Source: UBA1067 sp050874585
GTDB taxonomy: Bacteria > Verrucomicrobiota > Kiritimatiellia > RFP12 > UBA1067
Length of the DNA: 39,156 bases
Direction of reading: 5' to 3'
Assembly: GCA_050874585.1 (NCBI GenBank)
Contig: JBNMKZ010000018.1
Coordinates: forward strand, 1 to 39,156
How positions within the stretch are numbered: the stretch's first letter is position 1; each line of letters begins with the position of its first letter. Made by a program: the position numbers and the translations under genes. The notes beneath the pieces were generated by a model that saw nothing but the letters and a program-made list of their open reading frames with translations, made no database searches and had not been told where the DNA came from. Of this stretch, positions 26,541 through 34,290 are shown one piece after another.

Positions 26541-27793
26541 TCGCGGCTTTTCTACTCGTCATTCTCTTTCTGCTTTCGGCTTTCTTTTCAAGTTCGGAGA
26601 CGGTCCTGTTTTCCCTGACTGGTGCGCAACGGGCACGGATTCGCGCCCGGAGTGCGCGGGCGGATGCGCGCATCGGCAAGTGCCTGGACGACAAGGCGGT
26701 TCTCTTCTCCACGCTGCTGGTCGGCAACACCTTTGTCAACTTTGCGATTTCGACAATCGGCTATCGCCTTTTCAGGGCCTACATACCATGCGGTGCGTGG
26801 TTGGCCGTTCCTGTGATGACGGTTCTCCTGCTTGTCTTCGGCGAGGTGACGCCCAAGCGGCTGGCTTTGCGTTCTGCGGAGCGGTTCGCCCCGTCGTGTG
26901 CCGTCCTGCTCCTTTTTTGGCGCGGTATCCTGTCGCCCTTCAACCATGTGCTCCGCTTTACCTCGCGGGCGTTTGCACCGGCACTGGAGCGCGAGCGGCG
27001 GGCCTTGTCGGACGACGAGTTCGTCTCAGTCCTTGAGTCGGCGGCGGAGCGCGGCGATGTTTCGGCCGCTGATGCCGAGATGGTCGAGGGTGTCCTCCGT
27101 CTGTCCGAGCTGTGCGCCAATGACGAGATGACGCCGCGTGTGGATATTGAGGGGTATGACATCGACTATGATGAGGCGACGCGCCGGCAGACGCTCGCCA
27201 CGGCGCGGCATCGCTACCTGCCGGTTTATCGCCGCACGCCGGATGCCATTGAGGGTGTCATCGACCGGGAGACGGGAAAGACCGAGGATGCGCTCTTCGT
27301 CCCCGAGACGGTGACGCTGGACGACCTTTTGCTGACATTTGCGAAAAGCGGCAAGCCGCTGGCCGTCGTCCTTGATGAATACGGTGGTACGGCGGGCATC
27401 ATTTCGCCAAATGATGTGCTGGAACTGATTGTCGGGCCGGGTGTCTTCGAGAACCCCAACCAGGAGCCGGCCATCGTTCGGAAGGGGGAGAATGTCTGGG
27501 AGATTGACGCGCGCGCGAGTCTGGATGAGATCAATCGTGAACTCGACGTTGAACTGGAGGCCGAGGATGCCGATCGGCTCTCCGGCTGGGTGCAGTTCCA
27601 TGCCGAGCGCATTCCGCACATTGGGCAGGAGATTGTGGCGGACGGATGCCGTGCGACCGTGCTCAAGCGGCGCCACCGCCGCGTCACCTTGGTTCGGCTG
27701 GAAGTCCTGAAGCACCCCGATGCCGCCACCGACGAGGCGATTATCCATGAGACGGATGAGGCGGTTGAACGGACGGAGGAGGACGACGAATGA
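26537..27793 (+). CDS. CNNM/CorC-type membrane protein (DUF21, CBS pair, CorC_HlyC domain)
   Basis: 418-aa protein of the family often called hemolysin-related or magnesium/cobalt efflux CorC/CNNM. Residues 1-150 form the DUF21 (CNNM) membrane domain, with about three hydrophobic segments and the family signature FFSSSETVLFSL. Residues ~180-305 contain a CBS pair, usually a nucleotide sensor, including LAVVLDEYGGTAGIIS. Residues ~315-395 form the CorC_HlyC domain (VWEIDARASLDEINREL). The acidic C-terminus resembles those of relatives. Family members are linked to Mg2+ export or homeostasis. The gene overlaps deoC by 4 nt and the next gene by 4 nt, so the three are probably co-translated. Confidence 0.88.
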   Translation: MIAAFLLVILFLLSAFFSSSETVLFSLTGAQRARIRARSARADARIGKCLDDKAVLFSTLLVGNTFVNFAISTIGYRLFRAYIPCGAWLAVPVMTVLLLVFGEVTPKRLALRSAERFAPSCAVLLLFWRGILSPFNHVLRFTSRAFAPALERERRALSDDEFVSVLESAAERGDVSAADAEMVEGVLRLSELCANDEMTPRVDIEGYDIDYDEATRRQTLATARHRYLPVYRRTPDAIEGVIDRETGKTEDALFVPETVTLDDLLLTFAKSGKPLAVVLDEYGGTAGIISPNDVLELIVGPGVFENPNQEPAIVRKGENVWEIDARASLDEINRELDVELEAEDADRLSGWVQFHAERIPHIGQEIVADGCRATVLKRRHRRVTLVRLEVLKHPDAATDEAIIHETDEAVERTEEDDE

Positions 27794-28431
27794 GTATTTT
27801 CATCCTGCTCGTCATCATCCTTGCCTCGCTTGCGGCGGCGGCATTTTGTGCCGGGGCCGAGACGGGCTTCCTTTCCGTCGGACGCGGTCGCATCCTCCAC
27901 TTGGCGCGGGAGGGCGGGCGCAAGGCCCAGATTGTTCAAAAGGCCCTTTCGGATATGTCGGGGACGACGACGACCCTGCTGATTGGCAACAATTTGGCGA
28001 ACGTTACCTATTCCTCGGCCTCGGCTGCCTTGATCCTTGAACTGTGCTCGGGTTCGGTTGCACGGTCGATTGGCAGCTTTCTTGCCGCGTTCATCGTGCT
28101 CTATGTCTCGGAATTCATGCCGAAACTCCTGTGCGCGGCGCGTCCCCTCCGGCGGACGCTGGCCCTCGCTGATATCTATCGCGTGGTTGAGTTTGTCTTG
28201 AGGCCGCTGACGCGCCTCGGGGTCGCCTTCACGAATTTCTTCATGCCGAGCAATGAGGTTCGGGAAAAGCTGACATCGGCCGACCTCATGCGCATTCTCA
28301 ACGATCGGAAGGACGGGGTTCGTCTCTCCGATTTCGAAAGTGTCCTCATCGGGCGGATTATCGTCCTTCGGGTGAAGGGCAAGCCAATTACGCCGGAGGC
28401 CATCCTCTCGGCCCTTCGAGACTTTGACTGA
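27790..28431 (+). CDS. DUF21-only CNNM-type membrane protein
   Basis: 213-aa protein starting in an ATGA overlap with the previous gene. It shows the same DUF21 membrane design (ILLVIILASLAAAAFCAGAETGFLSVGRGR, then LLIGNNLANVTYS). It stops after a short cytosolic tail and lacks the CBS pair and CorC_HlyC domain. The AETGFLS motif corresponds to SETVLFS of its neighbour, so the two are paralogues. The immediate 4-nt overlap suggests a heteromeric transporter in which only one subunit carries the nucleotide-sensing domains; that is inference. Confidence 0.82.
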   Translation: MSIFILLVIILASLAAAAFCAGAETGFLSVGRGRILHLAREGGRKAQIVQKALSDMSGTTTTLLIGNNLANVTYSSASAALILELCSGSVARSIGSFLAAFIVLYVSEFMPKLLCAARPLRRTLALADIYRVVEFVLRPLTRLGVAFTNFFMPSNEVREKLTSADLMRILNDRKDGVRLSDFESVLIGRIIVLRVKGKPITPEAILSALRDFD

Positions 28432-28461
28432 GATGGGTGAGACAGAAAGGAGAACAGAAGA

Positions 28462-31400
28462 ATGAATGGATTGTTCAAGGCTTGTTCGGTTGCCGCGCTG
28501 ATGGGTGCGCTGGCGGTTCCTGCCGTTCGGGCGGTCTCGCTTGAGGAGGGGTTCCTGAATCCGCCGCACGATGCGAAGCCGCAGACCTGGTGGCACTGGA
28601 TGAACGGCAATGTGACGAAGGAGGGCATTACGGCCGACCTTGAGGCCATGGCCGAGATTGGCATTGGCGGTGCTCAGATTTTCGACGCGGGCTGTGACAT
28701 TCCGCCTGGCCCCGTTGCCTTCAATTCGCCTGCCTGGTTCGACGTCATCGCCCACGCGGCGAAACAGGCGCGGCGGTTGGGCATCGAACTGGCCCTGCCG
28801 AACTGCAGCGGGTGGTCGAGTTCGGGCGGACCTTGGAATCCGCCTGAGAATGGCATGAAGTTCCTGGAAATGACCGAGACGCGGGTCTCAGGTCCCTCAA
28901 CTTTTCACGGCAAACTCGCCCAGCCGCGCAACCCAATCGGGTTCTATGAGGACATTGCCGTCATCGCCTATCCTGTTCCGCCGGCCTCCCAGTGGCGGAT
29001 GGCGGATGCGGGAGCGCAGGTCAAAAACACCGAGAAGGGGGTCGTCATCACGTTTCCCAAGGCCGTTGAGGTCAGCGGCTATTCCTTCCGGCTCGCCTAT
29101 CCCTATTGCTGGTCGGGTTCGGGGATTATGTCGGTTGAGATTTCGGATGACGGCCAGGAGTTTCACCCGTTCCTTTCCCGTGAGGTCCTGCTGGCCACTT
29201 CGGGGAAGACCGACAACTCCATTCGGTTCATGCCTTTTGAGAAGCCTGTTACGGCGCGGGCATTTCGCATCACGCCGAGTTTCCACAAGTCCTTCAAGGT
29301 GACGATGAAGGATGTATCCGTTGAGAAGAAGATGCTGGTCGGCGATTTGCAGGCGAAGATCTTTCGCCATCGTGCTCCCGTGCAGATTGAGCGCGTGCCT
29401 ACAACGGCGAACCAGGTCATCGACAAGCGGACAATCGTCGACCTGACGTCTCGGATGGCGAAGGATGGGACGCTTGAATGGAATGTGCCGGCCGGCGAGT
29501 GGACGATTCTCCGCCTTGGCTATGCGGCCAACGGACAGCGCAATCACCCCGCCTCGAAGTTTGGCGTTGGTCTTGAGGTGGACAAGCTCTCGAAAGGAGC
29601 CATGGACTATCACTTTGATGCCTACGTCGGCAAGCTCTGCGACTACCTCGGCCCGCTGGCGGGCAACGTATCGACGGGGCTGAACAACATTCTCGTCGAC
29701 AGCTACGAGGTCGGTTCGCAGAACTGGACGAAGGGTTTTGAGAAGGAGTTCGCTCGTCGGCGCGGTTATTCGATGGCCCCCTACTATCCTGTTTTCACGG
29801 GAAGTGTCGTCGGGTCTGTGGATGAGACGGAGCGCTTCCTCAGTGACTTCCGCCGGACGGTCGCCGACCTGTTCGCCGAGAACTATGCGGGGGAACTCGC
29901 GGCGAAATGCCATGAGCGGGGACTGAAGCTTTCGCTCGAGCCGTATGGAAGTTGTCCCGCCGACAACCTCCAGTATGGTTCGTCCGTCGACATTCCGATG
30001 GGCGAATACTGGAGCGCGCGCGGCCCGGTGGTCTGGTCGGTTGGCAATGCCCGCTTCCCGGCTTATCTGGCCCATGTCTGGGGACGGCGGTATGCGGCGA
30101 CGGAATCCTTTACAAGTGGGCCGGGCGAGGGGACGGGCCGTTGGCAGAAGACGCCCTACGGACTCAAGGCGCAGGGTGACCGTGTGTATGCGAGCGGTGT
30201 CAACCGCATCATCTACCACCGCTTCACGCACCAGCCGTGGCCCGGGAACAAGTACGTGCCGGGCATGACGATGGGCAAGTGGGGAATGCATTTCGATCGG
30301 ACGCAGACCTGGTGGAAGCAGGCGAAGGACTGGATTACCTACCAGTCGCGTTGTCAGTTCCTTCTGCAGGAGGGCAAGGTCGTTTCGGAAGGGCTCTTCT
30401 ATTGCGGCGAGGCGGCTCCCAACGCCGGCGGCAATACGGACGGTTCGTCCGAAAAACCCGTCACGCTGCCCTATGGCTACAACTGGGACATCTGCTCGCG
30501 TGATGCGCTTATGAAGCTCACGGTGGACGAGCGCGGGCGCATCCTCGTGCCGGGCGGCATCGCTTACGAGATGCTCATCCTGCCGAAGGACGAGACGATG
30601 AGCCTTGATGTGCTGCAGAAGATTGGCGAACTTCTCGATGCGGGTGCGAAGGTCGTGGCCGAGGTCAAGCCCATGCGCACACCGGGGCTACGCGGGTATC
30701 CGACGGCGGATGGCGAACTGCGGAAGCTGGCGGACAAGATTTGGAAGCGGAAGGGACTGTTGGCCTGTTCGGTTGACGAGGCCATCCAGCAGCTGGGCAT
30801 TGAGCCGGACTTTGCCTGGGCGGGCAAGAAGGGTCGGGAACTTGGCGTTGATGACATCGCCTACATTCACCGTGACTATGCCGCCGCAGGCGAGGGATAT
30901 TTCGTCGCGATGCCAAACCGCACGTCGACGAGCGTGGAGGTCAGCTTCCGTCAGACGGGGCGCGTCCCGGAACTCTGGGATGCCGAGCGCGGCACAATGG
31001 AAGACGCCCCCGTGTGGCGCGAGGAGAACGGGCGCACGTATGTGCGGCTCGACTTCCGTCCGTCTGGCTCCGTGTTCGTCATGTTCCGCCGTCCGGCGGT
31101 GGACAATCATGCGGTGGCACTTGACGTGAAGGCGCAGGCTGTGGTGGATCCGTCTGACCATACGCTGGAGATTGTCCACGCCGAGTATGGTTGGTTTGGC
31201 GCGTCGGACGGTGAACGGACGCTGAGCACAAATGTGACGGAGGCCGTCCGGGCGGCCGTGCGCGGCGATTCCGTGCGGATCTTCATTTCGAACAAGACGA
31301 TGGTGGACGGCAAGGATCCCGCGCCGATGAAGAAGAAGACGGCTCGAATCACCTATCGCCTCGACGGCGTGGAGAAGACGGTTGATGTGATGGAGCACAC

Positions 31401-32148
31401 AGAGTTTGCCCTCAGTGCCACATCTTCGTCCAACGAAATGCCAGATGTTCTGCCAGACTTTGAGATTCATGCCAGAAAGGGTGGCCGTCCTGCGATCCTC
31501 GCCTACCGTCCACTTGAGGCGACGGTCACGATGGCCTCGGGTGCGCAGCAGATGGTCCGTGCTGATGTTCCGGCGGCCACGCTCGTGTCGGGTCCCTGGG
31601 CGGTCGCTTTCCCGATGGGATGGGATGCCCCGGAACGGACGGTCTTCCCGAAGCTGATTTCCTGGACGGAAAGCCCGGTGGATGGAATCCGTTATTTCAG
31701 TGGTTCGGCTGTTTACGGCAAGCGCATCCGCCATTCGCATCCGAAACCGGGCGAGCGGTTGATTCTCGACTTGGGCACGGTGAAGGATTTTGCGGAGGTT
31801 CGCGTCAATGGAGTTGATTTCCCCGTCCTCTGGAAACCGCCGTTTCGGGTCGACATCACGGATGCCCTCCAGGATGGCGATGTCCTGGATGTGCGCGTTC
31901 GTGTCACGAACCGCTGGCCGAACCGCCTGATTGGCGATGATCGGCTCTATGAGGAGGACTGCGAATGGAAGAAGGCCGACTTCCGCGAAGCCATTGTCGA
32001 GTTGCCGCAGTGGGTGAAGGACGGACAGCGCAGTCCGACCGGGCGGCACACGTTCACGACTTGGAAGCACTGGAATAAGGACGACAACCTGTTACCGTCC
32101 GGGTTGATTGGCCCCGTTCTTTTGCGCACGGCGGTGCCGGCTAAGTAA
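28462..32148 (+). CDS. Secreted GH106-family alpha-L-rhamnosidase
   Basis: 1228-aa exported glycoside hydrolase. The signal peptide is KACSVAALMGALAVPAVRA. The mature protein opens with a stretch typical of the GH106 family (TWWHWMNGNVTKEGITADLEAM). This family removes terminal alpha-L-rhamnose from plant pectins and related glycans with inversion. Acidic residues in LVDSYEVGSQNW (E416) and LSLEPYG (E493) are candidate catalytic groups, assigned by family resemblance only. Residues ~1080-1165 look like a galactose-binding beta sandwich (ILDLGTVKDFAEVRVNG). A strong AAGGAG precedes ATG 28462, 30 nt after the CNNM gene. It suggests growth on dietary or plant glycans. No transporter or regulator gene lies beside it. 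Confidence 0.85.
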   Translation: MNGLFKACSVAALMGALAVPAVRAVSLEEGFLNPPHDAKPQTWWHWMNGNVTKEGITADLEAMAEIGIGGAQIFDAGCDIPPGPVAFNSPAWFDVIAHAAKQARRLGIELALPNCSGWSSSGGPWNPPENGMKFLEMTETRVSGPSTFHGKLAQPRNPIGFYEDIAVIAYPVPPASQWRMADAGAQVKNTEKGVVITFPKAVEVSGYSFRLAYPYCWSGSGIMSVEISDDGQEFHPFLSREVLLATSGKTDNSIRFMPFEKPVTARAFRITPSFHKSFKVTMKDVSVEKKMLVGDLQAKIFRHRAPVQIERVPTTANQVIDKRTIVDLTSRMAKDGTLEWNVPAGEWTILRLGYAANGQRNHPASKFGVGLEVDKLSKGAMDYHFDAYVGKLCDYLGPLAGNVSTGLNNILVDSYEVGSQNWTKGFEKEFARRRGYSMAPYYPVFTGSVVGSVDETERFLSDFRRTVADLFAENYAGELAAKCHERGLKLSLEPYGSCPADNLQYGSSVDIPMGEYWSARGPVVWSVGNARFPAYLAHVWGRRYAATESFTSGPGEGTGRWQKTPYGLKAQGDRVYASGVNRIIYHRFTHQPWPGNKYVPGMTMGKWGMHFDRTQTWWKQAKDWITYQSRCQFLLQEGKVVSEGLFYCGEAAPNAGGNTDGSSEKPVTLPYGYNWDICSRDALMKLTVDERGRILVPGGIAYEMLILPKDETMSLDVLQKIGELLDAGAKVVAEVKPMRTPGLRGYPTADGELRKLADKIWKRKGLLACSVDEAIQQLGIEPDFAWAGKKGRELGVDDIAYIHRDYAAAGEGYFVAMPNRTSTSVEVSFRQTGRVPELWDAERGTMEDAPVWREENGRTYVRLDFRPSGSVFVMFRRPAVDNHAVALDVKAQAVVDPSDHTLEIVHAEYGWFGASDGERTLSTNVTEAVRAAVRGDSVRIFISNKTMVDGKDPAPMKKKTARITYRLDGVEKTVDVMEHTEFALSATSSSNEMPDVLPDFEIHARKGGRPAILAYRPLEATVTMASGAQQMVRADVPAATLVSGPWAVAFPMGWDAPERTVFPKLISWTESPVDGIRYFSGSAVYGKRIRHSHPKPGERLILDLGTVKDFAEVRVNGVDFPVLWKPPFRVDITDALQDGDVLDVRVRVTNRWPNRLIGDDRLYEEDCEWKKADFREAIVELPQWVKDGQRSPTGRHTFTTWKHWNKDDNLLPSGLIGPVLLRTAVPAK

Positions 32149-32166
32149 AGGACGGACGAGGCGATA

Positions 32167-32206
32167 GGGCGCGGCGATTCCACGGGATTGCCGCGCCCTT
32201 TACATT
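32167..32206 (+). terminator. Terminator after the rhamnosidase
   Basis: GGGCGCGGC (32167-32175) pairs perfectly with GCCGCGCCC (32190-32198), and the inner bases ATTCC/GGATT add partial pairing. TTTACATTTT follows. It lies 18 nt after the stop and ends the deoC-rhamnosidase unit. Confidence 0.75.
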
Positions 32207-32297
32207 TTCTGACAGGAAGTGAAAAGGTCGGACGACGGCTTTACAGTCGCTTGTCCGTGGAGAGGTCAATTGTTGTCGAAGGGCTTGTTTTCGCGCC

Positions 32298-32314
32298 TTG
32301 GCACGGTTCGTGCT
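32298..32314 (+). promoter_or_regulatory. Sigma-54-type promoter of the PII-ammonium channel operon
   Basis: TTGGCACGGTTCGTGCT matches the sigma-54 consensus TGGCACG-N4-TTGC at all positions but one (G instead of T before TGC). The invariant GG (32300-32301) and GC (32312-32313) have the correct spacing. Transcription would start near 32325, 44 nt before the ATG. The same bases also form a GCACG-gtt-CGTGC palindrome, so a repressor operator is an alternative. Confidence 0.65.
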
Positions 32315-32368
32315 ATTCGTTTGGCGTCCTCGATTGAGTGAGGGCAAGAAAAGGAACGAAGAAACGAA

Positions 32369-32710
32369 ATGAAACTGATTATCGCGTATATTCAGCCCGA
32401 ACGGCTCAACGCCGTCAAGCAGGCCCTGTACACGCGGGAGGTGTACAAGATGTCCGTCTCCAACGCGCTTGGGTGCGGCCAGCAAAAGGGTTATGTCCAT
32501 CAGTACCGTGGTGCCATTGAGGAGGTGACGCTCCTGAAGAAGATTCGTCTCGCCATTGCGGTGAACGACGAGTTCGTTCAGAAGACGGTCGATGGCATCA
32601 TCGAGGGTGCCCGCACGGGTGACATCGGTGACGGCAAGATCTTCGTCCTTCCGATGGAGGAGTGCATTCGAATCCGCACGGGCGAACATGGCCCTGAGGC
32701 GATTGGGTAA
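32369..32710 (+). CDS. glnK: PII nitrogen-regulatory protein
   Basis: 113-aa trimeric PII-family signal protein. It senses 2-oxoglutarate and ATP/ADP and, in GlnK-AmtB pairs, plugs the ammonium channel. The family features are clear: KLIIAYIQPERLNAVKQAL at the N-terminus, T-loop GCGQQKGYVHQYRGA, the B-loop EGARTGDIGDGKIFVLP and a C-terminal RIRTGEHGPEAI. Tyr46 is present, but position 51, the uridylylated tyrosine of proteobacterial PII, is Glu (RGAIEE). Control by UMP addition is therefore unlikely; ligand binding alone should govern it. ATG 32369 follows AAAAGGAAC. The downstream amtB confirms the role. Confidence 0.93.
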   Translation: MKLIIAYIQPERLNAVKQALYTREVYKMSVSNALGCGQQKGYVHQYRGAIEEVTLLKKIRLAIAVNDEFVQKTVDGIIEGARTGDIGDGKIFVLPMEECIRIRTGEHGPEAIG

Positions 32711-32738
32711 CGAGAGAAGAGGAAAGGTGGTCAGTCAA

Positions 32739-34091
32739 ATGAGAAAATTGTTGTTGGCGGCGGTGCTGAGTCTCGGCGTGGGCGCGGCATTTGCGGAGGA
32801 GGCGGCTCCGACGGCGGAGTCCGTCCAGAATAACCTGAACATTGTCTGGACGCTCATCGGCGGCATCCTCGTCTTTACGATGCAGGCCGGCTTTGCGCTT
32901 GTCGAGACGGGCTTTACGCGGGCCAAGAACGCGGCGAACATCATGATGAAGAATCTGATGGACTTCGCGGTCGGCGCAATTGCCTTCTATATTTTGGGCG
33001 CGGCGCTGATGTTCGGCGTTTCGAAGGCCTGCGGCTGGTTCGGCTGGGGCGGTCTCGGTATGCCGAGCGTCTTCGCAAGCGAGGGCACATGGGACTGGAC
33101 GTTCTTCTTCTTCCAGACGATGTTCGCCGCGACGGCTGCGACAATCGTCTCGGGAGCCGTTGCCGAACGAATCGAGTTCAAGAGCTACCTCATTTATTCG
33201 GCGCTTGTCTCGGCGGTTGTCTACCCCGTTTCGGGGCACTGGATGTGGGGTGGCCTCCATGGCGCGGAGTCGACCGGCTGGATTGAGGCCCTCGGCTTCC
33301 ACGACTTCGCCGGTTCGACGGTCGTGCACTCCGTCGGCGGCTGGATTGCCCTTGCGGGCGCGATCCTGCTTGGCCCGCGCATCGGCAAGTACCGCCACGA
33401 CGGCAAGGCGAATCCGATTCCCGGCCACAGCCTGGTGCTGGGTACGCTCGGTGTCTTCCTCCTCTGGATTGGCTGGTTCGGGTTCAACCCGGCGAGCTAT
33501 ACGGCCGGTATCGGTTCCATTAGCCGCGTGGCGATGACCACGAACCTGGCGGCCTGCGCCGGAACCTGCACGGCCCTGATTTCCGCCTGGATCATCATGG
33601 GCAAGCCTGACTTGACGATGGCCCTGAACGGTTCCCTCGCCGGCCTCGTCGCCATTACCGCGCCGTGCGACCTCGTCACACCGAATGCCGCGCTGGCCAT
33701 TGGTGCCATTGCCGGTGTGCTGGTTGTGCTGAGCGTCTTCTTCTTCGACAAGATTCACGTCGATGACCCGGTCGGTGCCGTTTCTGTCCACTGCGTCAAT
33801 GGCGTTTGGGGAACGCTGGCGGTCGGCCTTTTCGCCGCGCCGACCTCCCTCGGCTACGGCAATGAACTCGTCGGCCTGGTCTACGGTGGCGGCTTCAAGT
33901 TCCTCGGCATTCAGGCCGTCGGTGTCGGCATGACCTGCCTCTGGGCCTTCGGTCTTGGCCTGCTGATGTTCGCCATTCTGAAGAAAGCCGGCATCCTCCG
34001 CGTCAGCGAGAAGACGGAGCTGAAGGGCTTGGACGTCACCGAGCACGGCCAGGATGCCTACGCCTCCTTCCAGTTCTTCTCGAATATGTGA
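32739..34091 (+). CDS. amtB: Ammonium channel
   Basis: 450-aa Amt/MEP/Rh family inner-membrane channel for NH4+/NH3. The start is ATG 32739, behind GAGGAAAGG. It gives a cleavable signal peptide (LLLAAVLSLGVGAAFA) and then about 11 membrane helices. Pore landmarks: GFALVETGFTRAKNAANIMMKN in helix 1, the conserved Asp (D189) in HDFAGSTVVHSVGG and the twin histidines H197 and H351 (VSVHCVNGVWG). The C-terminal tail KGLDVTEHGQDAY is the conserved element that transmits PII control. Linkage to glnK, 28 nt apart and behind the sigma-54-like promoter, fits nitrogen-limitation control. Confidence 0.95.
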   Translation: MRKLLLAAVLSLGVGAAFAEEAAPTAESVQNNLNIVWTLIGGILVFTMQAGFALVETGFTRAKNAANIMMKNLMDFAVGAIAFYILGAALMFGVSKACGWFGWGGLGMPSVFASEGTWDWTFFFFQTMFAATAATIVSGAVAERIEFKSYLIYSALVSAVVYPVSGHWMWGGLHGAESTGWIEALGFHDFAGSTVVHSVGGWIALAGAILLGPRIGKYRHDGKANPIPGHSLVLGTLGVFLLWIGWFGFNPASYTAGIGSISRVAMTTNLAACAGTCTALISAWIIMGKPDLTMALNGSLAGLVAITAPCDLVTPNAALAIGAIAGVLVVLSVFFFDKIHVDDPVGAVSVHCVNGVWGTLAVGLFAAPTSLGYGNELVGLVYGGGFKFLGIQAVGVGMTCLWAFGLGLLMFAILKKAGILRVSEKTELKGLDVTEHGQDAYASFQFFSNM

Positions 34092-34128
34092 AGCGCGTGT
34101 GGCACGGACGATTTCTCCTCACACCCCC

Positions 34129-34164
34129 GGCCCCGTCCGGGATTTACCGGACGGGGCCTTTTCT
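34129..34164 (+). terminator. First terminator after amtB
   Basis: GGCCCCGTCCGG (34129-34140), loop GATTTA, CCGGACGGGGCC (34147-34158) is a perfect 12-bp GC-rich stem followed by TTTTCT. This is a textbook intrinsic terminator, 38 nt after the amtB stop. Confidence 0.92.
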
Positions 34165-34209
34165 GAGAGAAAGATTTTACGATAGGATGATTTATTCTCC
34201 TCCTCACCT

Positions 34210-34249
34210 GTCCCGGTCCGGGTTTATCGGCCCGGGACTTTTCATTTTT
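34210..34249 (+). terminator. Second, related terminator after amtB
   Basis: GTCCCGGTCCG (34210-34220), loop GGTTTAT, CGGCCCGGGAC (34228-34238) has 10 of 11 pairs and is followed by TTTTCATTTTT. It has the same design as the hairpin 80 bp upstream (CCGG stems with a TTTA loop), which suggests duplication. It insulates trpS from the nitrogen operon. Confidence 0.85.
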
Positions 34250-34270
34250 GCAGCCCGCCCTTTGGCGCGG

Positions 34271-34283
34271 TTTATGGTATAAT
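34271..34283 (+). promoter_or_regulatory. Extended -10 promoter giving a leaderless trpS mRNA
   Basis: TTTATGGTATAAT carries a perfect TATAAT at 34278-34283 with TGG in front. The trpS ATG begins at 34291, seven bases past the box, just where transcription should start. No Shine-Dalgarno can fit in between. Confidence 0.75.
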
Positions 34284-34290
34284 ACGCGGC

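Noticed and set aside
32207..32297. tRNA or riboswitch before the PII gene
   Set aside because: Only weak, short pairing (GGAC/GTCC) is present; no cloverleaf or known aptamer pattern was recognised.
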